Positions 1 to 5,701 of a stretch of 5,716 nt of DNA are shown piece after piece (positions within the stretch are counted from its first letter, which is position 1; every line of letters starts with the position of its first letter). The position numbers were made by a program, and so were the translations under genes. The stretch is from CBDCWA01 sp046048295. GTDB lineage: Bacteria; Pseudomonadota; Alphaproteobacteria; Rhizobiales; Hyphomicrobiaceae. The DNA lies in the NCBI GenBank assembly GCA_046048295.1, contig JBJOGJ010000244.1:1-5716 (forward strand). The letters are read 5' to 3'. The notes beneath the pieces are model-generated. The model was not told where the DNA came from and did no database searches. It was given only the letters and a program-made list of their open reading frames with translations.

Positions 1-61
1 GCCGGGATGACAGTTGGGGGGGTGGGTTGGCGGTGTGGCCGACGTGGAGTGACGGGGTGGT
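1..61 (+). other. G-rich tract, possible G-quadruplex
   Basis: The + strand is strongly skewed to G: about 35 G against 8 C in the first 60 bases. It contains GGG at 4-6, a run of seven G at 16-22 and GGG at 24-26. These could give four G-triplets with loops of 9, 1 and 1 bases, so a quadruplex is possible on this strand. A TGA at 8-10 could be the stop of a gene entering from the left, but too little is present to claim one. All of this is direct reading; quadruplex formation is inference. Confidence 0.3.
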
Positions 62-86
62 GGGGATGGTCGGCCATCCTCTTTTT
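62..86 (+). terminator. Rho-independent terminator of an upstream gene
   Basis: GGGGATGG (62-69) pairs with CCATCCTC (74-81) through eight base pairs, one of them a G-U wobble. The loop is the four bases TCGG, and five T follow at 82-86. A stem, tight tetraloop and immediate T-run are the classic intrinsic terminator on the + strand. The opposite strand has no T-run after the stem. It lies 148 bases before the next + strand gene, so it most likely ends a transcript that begins left of the window and separates it from the 754-residue gene. Confidence 0.72.
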
Positions 87-218
87 CCCGGCAAGCGAGG
101 ATTTTCGCTATCCGTTGCAATGGTGCACCGATGCGATGGGAACGAGAAGGAGATTCGCCAACCAGGGAGGGACACGAGCGGGGTTTTGCGGTAACCCGGA
201 ACAAGTTGTGCGGCGGTC

Positions 219-225
219 AGGGGAG
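219..225 (+). promoter_or_regulatory. Strong Shine-Dalgarno site of the 754-residue gene
   Basis: AGGGGAG sits eight bases before the ATG at 234, a near-ideal distance. An in-frame TAA at 192-194 with no ATG, GTG or TTG codon between it and 234 leaves this ATG as the only upstream start. I found no convincing -35/-10 pair between 87 and 218. Confidence 0.75.
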
Positions 226-233
226 TACGGGGT

Positions 234-2498
234 ATGGCCGACATACGGGAGAAAGGCGCGGACCGGGTCGGGCGCGTCATCGACTACATCTTCGGCCGCA
301 ACGCACTGATCGGCATCGCTTCGTTGATGTTGCTCGCCATTTCGGGCTTCGCGACCTGGAGCGGCATGAGCGATTTCATCATCGGTGTGTCGCAGACGCC
401 GGGCTCGGTCGGCCGGCCAATCGCCGGCCTGTCGGTCACCAACGAAATGCTGGTTATCGCCATCGTCATCGCGCTGACGTTCCTGATGTGGCTGGCACTG
501 CGGGAGACGTTCGGGGCTCAACGGAGCCTTCGGGACCGCCTCATCACGTTTCCGCTCTACCTGTTCCTGTTTCTCTGGTCGGTCGGCTTTGGCTATGGGT
601 TCTGGTGGTCGCTCATCGCCGGCGAGGAAGCGACGCGGTCGAGCCTCTCCAACCTGCAGGAAGATGCACGGGATGCATCCTCGGCGATTGCGGCACGGCT
701 CGATGCGGTAAAGATCCAGCTCGACAGTGTGGTCGCGTGGTCCGAGAGCCAGATGGCGCGCGAGGAGGGAAGCGGGGGCAGCTGCGGACTCGCTTCCGGC
801 GCCGGGCGCGGGCCGCTCTACAATGCGCGCAAGAGTGTCCGCGACGCCGTTGCCTCGCTTCGCGACAACATTTCGAAGTCGTGGCTGGGGCCGGTGCAGG
901 CGGACATCGAGGCGTTGAAGAAGAGTGCCTCGGGGCCGGAGGGCGTGACCGTCGAGGAGCGGCAGAAGACCTTCGAGGCGCTGGCGGGCAATATCCGCGC
1001 CCGGGCACGGAGCATCGCGGCCAGGAGCAACGAACTTGGCAAGTCGACGGCGGCGGAGATGAAGTCGCTGGCGGCGGTGGTGTCGATCCAGCCGGGCAAG
1101 GCGGGGTTCTCCTGCTTCGACCCGACGCTGGCGCAGCGGCTCAACCAGGCGGCGGCACAGGCGGACGAGCCGGCGGTACTGCGGCTGAGGGAGGCGACGT
1201 TCAACGAGGGGCCAGCCGGCGTCGCCAACGCGGTGAAGCGGATGTGGGCCAACATGGGGACCTATATCGCCTATCCGTTCCAGTTCGTGCTGACGGCGGG
1301 CAACGTGCCGGTCGATCCCAACGCGGAGACGATCACGGGGCGCGATCTGATCGCGCTGCTGGCGACGATCGGCGTCGATCTCGGGCTCTTCGCGCTTACG
1401 GCACTCAACCCGCCGAACACGCCGCCGCCGCGCCCGGTGAGCGATACCTACAAGCGGCGCATCCGGGATGCGATCAACGTGACGATCCAGCGGGCGCCGG
1501 GCACGGACCTCGAATGGGTGCACCGGCATCTCGTGCACCACAACGAGAAGTCCTATTTCGTTATTCCGAACCTCTACCTGACCGGTGAAATCCCGGATGC
1601 CATCAAGGACGGTCTGGCCGGCGAAACCGACGACGATAAATGGGAAGCTCTCAAGAAACAGAACGAGGCGCTTGCGGGGGATCTCAAGAACGAAAAGCTG
1701 CGCGGCCTCGCCATGAACCAGCTCGCGGGCGTGCTGTTCGACCTCAAGCTCATTCGTCCGTTGAAGGAGAAAGAGCTTGATGCCTTCGCAAAGGAGGAGT
1801 TGAGGCGAAGCAAGAGCGATCTCGATCCACTGCGGCATCGATCAGGGGAGAGCGGGGCCAATGCCGAGGGCGTGAAGGCTCTGCGCAACCATGGCCTGCT
1901 GTCGAAGGCGCGACGGTCGCTCGATACGGCGGGATGGTCACAGGATGCGCGGCGGGATGCGGAAATATTCGAACTGCTCGACGCGGGCGGGATCACGCCG
2001 CTTCTTTCGGTACTCAACGAGGAGAGCGAGCGCGAGCTCAATGGAGATGAGACGAGGCGGAAGTATCTCGATGCACTGATCGAGGCGACAAAGACCAATG
2101 CCGGCCCGCAGCCGGCGATCCTCAGGCTGTCCAAGGATTACCGCAGCGTGAAACAGGCAGTAAACGACCTTATAGAGCGGCGCAGCGAGTTCAGGCAGGA
2201 CATCACACTCATCCGCGCCCGCGTCGGTGACGAAATGCGGGCCCGGGACGATGAGCTGACGGCGGAATGGATCAAGGAGCGCGGGACTGTCTACCGGATG
2301 TCGGAGTTGCATACGGCGGAGATCCAGAGCGGGCTCGAGCTTTTCCACGAGCTCGAATCGGTAGCCCGCAACCTCGGAGATTCGGCCGGCGATCAACAGG
2401 CGAAGGCGCGGATCCTGTCGTTCCTTCACTCAGCGAGCGAGGCGGGACCGGGCGATGTCGTCGCTGCACTCGAGGGGGTTGGGGCGTCGCGGACCTAG
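234..2498 (+). CDS. Unrecognised four-helix membrane protein with large periplasmic and cytoplasmic domains
   Basis: I do not recognise this 754-residue protein. Hydrophobic segments at about 24-45, 72-90, 104-128 and 371-391 predict four membrane helices. Basic residues before helix 1 and in the 90-103 loop put the N-terminus inside. Residues about 129-370 would then be periplasmic and about 392-754 cytoplasmic. The periplasmic part is rich in Ala, Glu, Lys and Arg and looks helical or coiled-coil (about 134-178 and 222-280). It holds the only two cysteines, C184 and C294, which could form a disulfide. A proline-rich linker (392-401) follows helix 4. The cytoplasmic part is charged and helical, with likely coiled coil near 463-485 and 632-715. 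I see no Walker, histidine-kinase, GGDEF, HAMP or peptidase motif. The start is fixed by the strong ribosome site. The frame is open throughout, with no sign of a frameshift. A signalling, envelope-organising or transport-accessory role is possible; none can be assigned. Confidence 0.85.
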   Translation: MADIREKGADRVGRVIDYIFGRNALIGIASLMLLAISGFATWSGMSDFIIGVSQTPGSVGRPIAGLSVTNEMLVIAIVIALTFLMWLALRETFGAQRSLRDRLITFPLYLFLFLWSVGFGYGFWWSLIAGEEATRSSLSNLQEDARDASSAIAARLDAVKIQLDSVVAWSESQMAREEGSGGSCGLASGAGRGPLYNARKSVRDAVASLRDNISKSWLGPVQADIEALKKSASGPEGVTVEERQKTFEALAGNIRARARSIAARSNELGKSTAAEMKSLAAVVSIQPGKAGFSCFDPTLAQRLNQAAAQADEPAVLRLREATFNEGPAGVANAVKRMWANMGTYIAYPFQFVLTAGNVPVDPNAETITGRDLIALLATIGVDLGLFALTALNPPNTPPPRPVSDTYKRRIRDAINVTIQRAPGTDLEWVHRHLVHHNEKSYFVIPNLYLTGEIPDAIKDGLAGETDDDKWEALKKQNEALAGDLKNEKLRGLAMNQLAGVLFDLKLIRPLKEKELDAFAKEELRRSKSDLDPLRHRSGESGANAEGVKALRNHGLLSKARRSLDTAGWSQDARRDAEIFELLDAGGITPLLSVLNEESERELNGDETRRKYLDALIEATKTNAGPQPAILRLSKDYRSVKQAVNDLIERRSEFRQDITLIRARVGDEMRARDDELTAEWIKERGTVYRMSELHTAEIQSGLELFHELESVARNLGDSAGDQQAKARILSFLHSASEAGPGDVVAALEGVGASRT

Positions 2499-2579
2499 GC
2501 AATTACTACTTTAAATGGTAATGGTGGGTTAATTGTTCGTGCCTAAGTTGTGTTCGTTGTGCGACTGGCGGATGCAGCG

Positions 2580-2993
2580 ATGGACACGACCTTGGACCAA
2601 AAAGACGACGCGATGGATCTCGAGAGCCCGCAGCTCAAGGGCTTGATGATGCGGATTCCAGAGGACGTCAGGGGCTCGTTCTCGACGGCGCAGCGGACGG
2701 CGCTCGCACGGGCAATGGCGGCATCGCGGCACAGCTTCCAGTTCCAGGTGTCGCTGCCGGTACCCGGTCGACGCTACTACCTGGCGGTGTTCGCGGGGCG
2801 GGAGCGGCGGAGCGCTCAACGGCTCAGGCATGAAGGGCAACTGGCGCGAATGCGCGTGGCGGTCGCGTATGGCTTGGCGCTGTGGCTGTTCTTCACGGTT
2901 TCGGGCGCCGGCGCGATGGCGCTGCTCTACCTGCTCAGGTCAGCGATCGATGGGGGCGAGGTGCAGGCAGCGATGTCGGTGCTGCCGCTGTAA
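2580..2993 (+). CDS. Unrecognised small protein with one C-terminal membrane helix
   Basis: This 137-residue reading begins at the ATG at 2580, with a modest GGCGGA seven bases upstream. A GTG at 2550 in the same frame would add ten residues but has no visible ribosome site, and a TAA at 2544-2546 blocks any longer start. Residues 1-90 are soluble and basic. They include an SLPVPGRRYYLAVFAGRERR block at about 58-77, followed by an Arg-rich stretch. About 94-120 is a single membrane helix (AVAYGLALWLFFTVSGAG and on), and a short tail ends the protein. There is no signal peptide, so the soluble part is probably cytoplasmic and the protein tail-anchored. From memory, a similar R-Y-Y-L...G-R-E-R-R block just before a membrane helix occurs in other short proteobacterial proteins of unknown role. 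It follows the 754-residue gene by 81 bases and may be co-transcribed with it. Confidence 0.72.
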   Translation: MDTTLDQKDDAMDLESPQLKGLMMRIPEDVRGSFSTAQRTALARAMAASRHSFQFQVSLPVPGRRYYLAVFAGRERRSAQRLRHEGQLARMRVAVAYGLALWLFFTVSGAGAMALLYLLRSAIDGGEVQAAMSVLPL

Positions 2994-2999
2994 CGGCAG
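2982..2999. terminator. Hairpin at the convergent junction with nth
   Basis: CTGCCG (2982-2987) and CGGCAG (2994-2999) form a perfect six-base-pair stem around the loop CTGTAA, which contains the stop codon of the small membrane-protein gene. No T-run follows on either strand, so it is not a textbook terminator. Its place between two converging genes only 21 bases apart suggests a weak bidirectional terminator or 3'-end stabiliser. That role is inferred from position. Confidence 0.35.
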
Positions 3000-3014
3000 G
3001 AAGAGGGCGGTGTT

Positions 3015-3755
3015 TCATGGCGCGGGCGTCTTGTCCTTGAACAGGCAGAGATCGGCAATCGGGCAGCGCCAGCATTCGGGTTTCCTGGCCTTGCAAAGAT
3101 ACCGGCCGTGCAGGATCAGCCAGTGATGGGCGGGAACGCCATATTCCGGAGGGATCACGCGGAGCAGATCCTGTTCTACCTCGAGGGGTTTCTTGCCCGT
3201 TGAAAGCCCGATGCGGTTGGCAATGCGGAAGACATGGGTGTCGACGGCCATGGTCGGGTGCTTGAAGGCGACGTTCATGACCACGTTGGCGGTCTTGCGG
3301 CCGACGCCGGCGAGCTTTTCCAGCGCGTCGCGGTCTTCCGGGACTTTGCCGCGATGGTCGGCAATGAGCTGCTCGGAAAGCAGGATGACGTTCTTCGCCT
3401 TGTTGCGGTAGAGGCCGATGGTCTTGACGTAGTCGCGGACCTTGTCCTCGCCCAGAGCGACCATCTTCTCCGGGGTATCGGCGACCTGGAACAATGGGCG
3501 CGTCGCCTTGTTAACACCGGCATCCGTCGCCTGGGCGGACAGCACGACGGCGACGAGAAGGGTGTAGGGATTGACGTGCTCAAGCTCGCCGACCGGTTCG
3601 GGTTCGATGCGGGCGAAGCGGGCGAAGATCTCGGAAATTGCTTCGGGCTTCAGGCGCGTGCGCTGCCGGCGCTTGCCTTTCCTGCGGGCGGCGGAGGTCT
3701 TGGCGGTTGATTTTGCCGCAGCCCTGACGGGCGACTTGCGAATTGCGTCACTCAT
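3015..3755 (-). CDS. nth: Endonuclease III, DNA glycosylase/AP lyase
   Basis: Nth removes oxidised pyrimidines from DNA and cleaves the resulting abasic site by beta-elimination, starting base-excision repair. This 246-residue protein carries the full family signature. The helix-hairpin-helix LAGVGRKTANVV is at about 148-159, with catalytic lysine K154. Catalytic aspartate D172 lies in VDTHVFRIANR. The [4Fe-4S] cluster cysteines are C221, C228, C231 and C237, in the expected C-X6-C-X2-C-X5-C spacing. The early core motif LLSAQATD-like VVLSAQATD is at about 70-78. The protein is some 35 residues longer than E. coli Nth (211). The extra length is an Ala/Lys/Arg-rich N-terminal tail (about 1-36) that probably contacts DNA or is disordered. 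The ATG at 3755 has only a weak ribosome site, so a shorter start is conceivable. It is divergent from the DUF2244 gene across 43 bases. Confidence 0.97.
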   Translation of the reverse strand: MSDAIRKSPVRAAAKSTAKTSAARRKGKRRQRTRLKPEAISEIFARFARIEPEPVGELEHVNPYTLLVAVVLSAQATDAGVNKATRPLFQVADTPEKMVALGEDKVRDYVKTIGLYRNKAKNVILLSEQLIADHRGKVPEDRDALEKLAGVGRKTANVVMNVAFKHPTMAVDTHVFRIANRIGLSTGKKPLEVEQDLLRVIPPEYGVPAHHWLILHGRYLCKARKPECWRCPIADLCLFKDKTPAP

Positions 3756-3798
3756 TTGCTTGTTTCTGTCGAGGCTCGGTTCGGGATAGGTTCAAGGC

Positions 3799-4317
3799 AT
3801 GGACGATAGAGCATTGCAGCATTCCGGTCAGGGGCCGGATAGCGACACGCCACAGTTCAGGGCCATCCTCAGGCCTTACCGGTCGCTCAGCCGGGCGGGT
3901 TTCGTGGTGCTGATGGGGTTCATCTGCACGGTGAGCTTCATTGCCGGCATGGCATTCCTAATGATGGGCGCATGGCCGGTGTTCGGCTTCTTCGGTCTCG
4001 ATGTCCTGCTCATCTACTATGCCTTCCGACGCAACTATCGTGACGCAGCGGCGTGCGAAATCGTCGAGATCCGGGACCGCATGCTCAGGGTCGTCGAGAT
4101 CGATGCAAAGGGTAAGGTGGTTGCGCGCTCGGAGTACAATCCGTACTGGGTCCGGCTCAACGTCGTGGAGGCTCCGGACGGAAGCGTGGATCTGCAACTC
4201 GTGTCCCATGGCAAGACGGCCAGCTTCGCGAGGGTGCTCAACTCCTATCAGAAGCGGAGCTTTGCCGACGCGCTCAGAAACGCGCTGCTCGCGGCGCGCG
4301 GCGGGCCGAGGATCTGA
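3799..4317 (+). CDS. DUF2244 family integral membrane protein
   Basis: This 172-residue protein matches the DUF2244 layout known from alphaproteobacteria: a polar N-terminus with a PYRSLSRAGF-type lead-in (about 26-35), two closely spaced membrane helices (about 34-55 and 58-76), then a soluble beta-rich C-terminal half. That half starts with the basic FRRNYRDA turn and contains EIVEIRDRMLRVVEID and the NPYWVRL segment (114-120). The helical hairpin would put both ends in the cytoplasm. The family has no established biochemical role that I know of. The ATG at 3799 has GGATAGG at 3784-3790, eight bases upstream. The gene is divergent from nth, a pairing I recall from rhizobia, and converges on leuD with 18 bases between the stop codons. 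Family assignment is from recognition of the helix-pair pattern, without a profile search. Confidence 0.85.
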   Translation: MDDRALQHSGQGPDSDTPQFRAILRPYRSLSRAGFVVLMGFICTVSFIAGMAFLMMGAWPVFGFFGLDVLLIYYAFRRNYRDAAACEIVEIRDRMLRVVEIDAKGKVVARSEYNPYWVRLNVVEAPDGSVDLQLVSHGKTASFARVLNSYQKRSFADALRNALLAARGGPRI

Positions 4318-4322
4318 CCTGC

Positions 4323-4343
4323 GGGTCTGCTTCGCTCAGACCC
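4323..4343. terminator. Hairpin at the convergent leuD/DUF2244 junction
   Basis: GGGTCTG (4323-4329) and CAGACCC (4337-4343) form a perfect seven-base-pair stem with the seven-base loop CTTCGCT. The stem overlaps the leuD stop codon and begins just after the DUF2244 stop. Neither strand has a T-run, so it is only a candidate bidirectional terminator or RNA 3'-end stabiliser, suggested by its position between convergent genes. Confidence 0.4.
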
Positions 4344-4941
4344 AGGGACGCGACTTGGCGGTCTTCTCCTCGTAAGACTCGATGGCGGCCGCCTTCTGCA
4401 TGGTCAGGCCGACGCTGTCGAGGCCATTCAACAGGCAGTGCTTGCGGTAGGCGTCCATCTCGAAGTCGATAACGCCGCCGTCGGGGCCGGTGATCTGCTG
4501 CTTCTCAAGGTCGATGGTGACGGTGGCGTTGGCGCCGCGGCTCGCGTCGTCCAGCAGCTTGTTCACGTCCTCCTGCGGCAGCGTGACGGGCAGGATGCCA
4601 TTCTCGAAGCAGTTGTTATAGAAAATGTCGGCAAAGGACGGCGCGATGACACAGCGGATGCCGAAGTCGAGGAGCGCCCAGGGCGCATGCTCGCGGCTCG
4701 AGCCGCACCCGAAGTTCTCGCCGGCGACCAGCACCTTGGCGTCGCGGTAAGCCGGTTTGTTCAGCACGAAGTCCGCAACCTCCTTGCCATCCGAGTCGTA
4801 GCGCATCTCGGAGAACAGGGCGACGCCCAGGCCGGTCCGCTTGATGGTCTTGAGGTACTGCTTCGGGATGATCATGTCGGTATCGACGTTGATCATCGGG
4901 AGGGGAGCAGCAACGCCGGTCAGCGTCGTGAACTTATCCAT
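4336..4941 (-). CDS. leuD: 3-isopropylmalate dehydratase small subunit
   Basis: LeuD pairs with the iron-sulfur large subunit LeuC to isomerise 2-isopropylmalate to 3-isopropylmalate, the second step of leucine biosynthesis from 2-oxoisovalerate, in the cytoplasm. The 201-residue protein has the normal length of the bacterial LeuD class. It shows the aconitase-like swivel-domain motifs: NVDTDMIIPKQYL (18-30), the GENFGCGSSREHAPWAL block (74-90) with the substrate-binding SREHA loop, and the FADIFYNNCFENGILPV segment (103-119). No key residue is missing. The ATG at 4941 is preceded by AGGAG only two bases away, a close but usable ribosome site. leuC is not in the window, in line with the scattered leu genes of rhizobia. 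Its promoter probably lies at 5011-5039, so it need not depend on the upstream peptidase-like gene. Confidence 0.97.
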   Translation of the reverse strand: MDKFTTLTGVAAPLPMINVDTDMIIPKQYLKTIKRTGLGVALFSEMRYDSDGKEVADFVLNKPAYRDAKVLVAGENFGCGSSREHAPWALLDFGIRCVIAPSFADIFYNNCFENGILPVTLPQEDVNKLLDDASRGANATVTIDLEKQQITGPDGGVIDFEMDAYRKHCLLNGLDSVGLTMQKAAAIESYEEKTAKSRPWV

Positions 4942-5010
4942 GGCTCCTGCTTTCTTCGTTCTTGGTTCAGGACGTTATTCGGGGCGCAAGCCGTCCGGTT
5001 GCGGGGACAT

Positions 5011-5039
5011 ATATCGCGCCGTCGCCGAAGACACGCAAG
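5011..5039 (-). promoter_or_regulatory. Candidate sigma-70 type promoter of leuD
   Basis: Reading the - strand, CTTGCG (5039-5034) and CGATAT (5016-5011) are separated by exactly 17 bases. Compared with the CTTGAC-N17-CTATAT consensus reported for rhizobial housekeeping promoters, this is four of six and five of six matches. Transcription would start near 5004, giving a leuD leader of about 60 bases. That leader holds no obvious leucine-rich leader peptide or T-box-like element. Activity is inferred from pattern alone. Confidence 0.45.
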
Positions 5040-5053
5040 CCCCAGATGCCGGC

Positions 5054-5584
5054 TTACCGCACCTTCTGGCTATCGAAGCAGCGACGCATGGCTTCGCAGC
5101 GGCGAGAACCCGAGAGGTGCATCATGCTGCCCCGCGCCGGGCTTATGAACCGGCATACCTCATCCAGACCCTGGGTGGTGAGCCAGCCCTGACGGCGGCC
5201 GCGCTGAACGGCGAAACAGTCCGCGGTTTCCTCGTCGGGGCCGCGGAACTGGTGGCCGCATTCGTGCGCATAGATCCAGAGCTTCACGGATGTCGAGACG
5301 CGGGACAACAGGCGCGGGTTGAGGATGAGGAACCCCGGATAGGCGGCGCCGTAGTCGTCCAGGTTATTGTCCAGCACTGTCGGCCGGTGCCCGCACCAAA
5401 GCTTGCGATTGTCGAGGGTCAGTTGACCGGCCGGAACGATGGTCGCCTTGCCGCCGACATGGGCAACATACTCGTCAGGACTTGGCGGATTGGCATGCCC
5501 GCGCGATGCGAACGTGGCAGCTGCAACGAGGCTGAAGATGAAGAGCGAAAGGGACTTGGTTGAAATCCCGGCTGAATAAAGCAT
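5054..5584 (-). CDS. Secreted HECGH-motif protein, putative zinc metallopeptidase
   Basis: This 176-residue reading starts at the ATG at 5584. It begins with a signal peptide: Lys in the n-region, the hydrophobic core LSLFIFSLVAAATFA, and likely cleavage after GHA near residue 31. The mature part carries IYAHECGHQ, an HExxH zinc-binding motif at 107-111 with E108 as the would-be catalytic base. EETADCFAVQRG follows (118-129), whose E-x-x-A-D arrangement could supply the third zinc ligand as in HExxH...E (gluzincin) enzymes such as M48. Six cysteines in the mature chain (about 64, 109, 123, 144, 163, 169) suggest disulfides, which fits a periplasmic location. The frame stays open up to a GTG at 5701, but the signal peptide favours 5584. 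The nearest AGGGGAG (5600-5606) is 15 bases away, longer than usual. Substrate and activity are unknown; peptidase function is inferred from the motif. Confidence 0.8.
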   Translation of the reverse strand: MLYSAGISTKSLSLFIFSLVAAATFASRGHANPPSPDEYVAHVGGKATIVPAGQLTLDNRKLWCGHRPTVLDNNLDDYGAAYPGFLILNPRLLSRVSTSVKLWIYAHECGHQFRGPDEETADCFAVQRGRRQGWLTTQGLDEVCRFISPARGSMMHLSGSRRCEAMRRCFDSQKVR

Positions 5585-5638
5585 CGCTAAAAATCCATGC
5601 TCCCCTGACTTCTGCGTCACCTGTCCAGCATGCCCGGA

Positions 5639-5652
5639 ATTGGTTGACCAAT
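5639..5652. promoter_or_regulatory. Perfect inverted repeat, possible GntR-type operator
   Basis: ATTGGT-TG-ACCAAT is a perfect six-base inverted repeat with a two-base spacer. The TTGGT-NN-ACCAA form resembles operators of FadR-subfamily GntR regulators such as ExuR/UxuR (known family sites of the TTGGTATACCAA type). It lies 54 bases upstream of the peptidase-like start on one side and 49 bases upstream of the possible start at 5702 on the other, so it could control either. The regulator is not in the window and the role is inferred. Confidence 0.4.
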
Positions 5653-5701
5653 CAATATGTTCATACACCATCGACTGTGCATGAAATCGACCAGAGGACA
5701 C

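Noticed and set aside
179..199. GGGTT...AACCC inverted repeat before the 754-residue gene
   Set aside because: Only five base pairs with a seven-base loop, in a GC-rich leader. This is expected by chance and no regulatory family is suggested.
131..1588. 485-codon + strand frame overlapping the 754-residue gene
   Set aside because: Its composition (Arg, Gly and Ala repeats) is typical of a shifted frame in GC-rich DNA. It lacks a good ribosome site and would overlap the better-supported gene almost completely.
108..1838. Long open frame on the - strand (576 codons) opposite the 754-residue gene
   Set aside because: It is rich in Arg, Pro, His and Leu with no recognisable domain or helix pattern, as expected from the antisense of a GC-rich gene. 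The + strand frame has a strong ribosome site and coherent membrane helices.
4983..5005. Hairpin (CGCAA...TTGCG) between the peptidase-like gene and leuD as a terminator
   Set aside because: The stem is short and interrupted by a bulge, and no T-run follows on the - strand, so I do not claim a terminator here.
4438..5148. + strand open frames across leuD and its upstream region
   Set aside because: They are the antisense of leuD, whose family motifs are complete. The + strand translations show no domain.
5585..5701. Longer peptidase-like protein starting at the GTG at 5701 or the ATG at 5671
   Set aside because: Both add residues in front of a clear signal peptide, neither has a ribosome site, and the stretch has AT-richer, intergenic-like composition.
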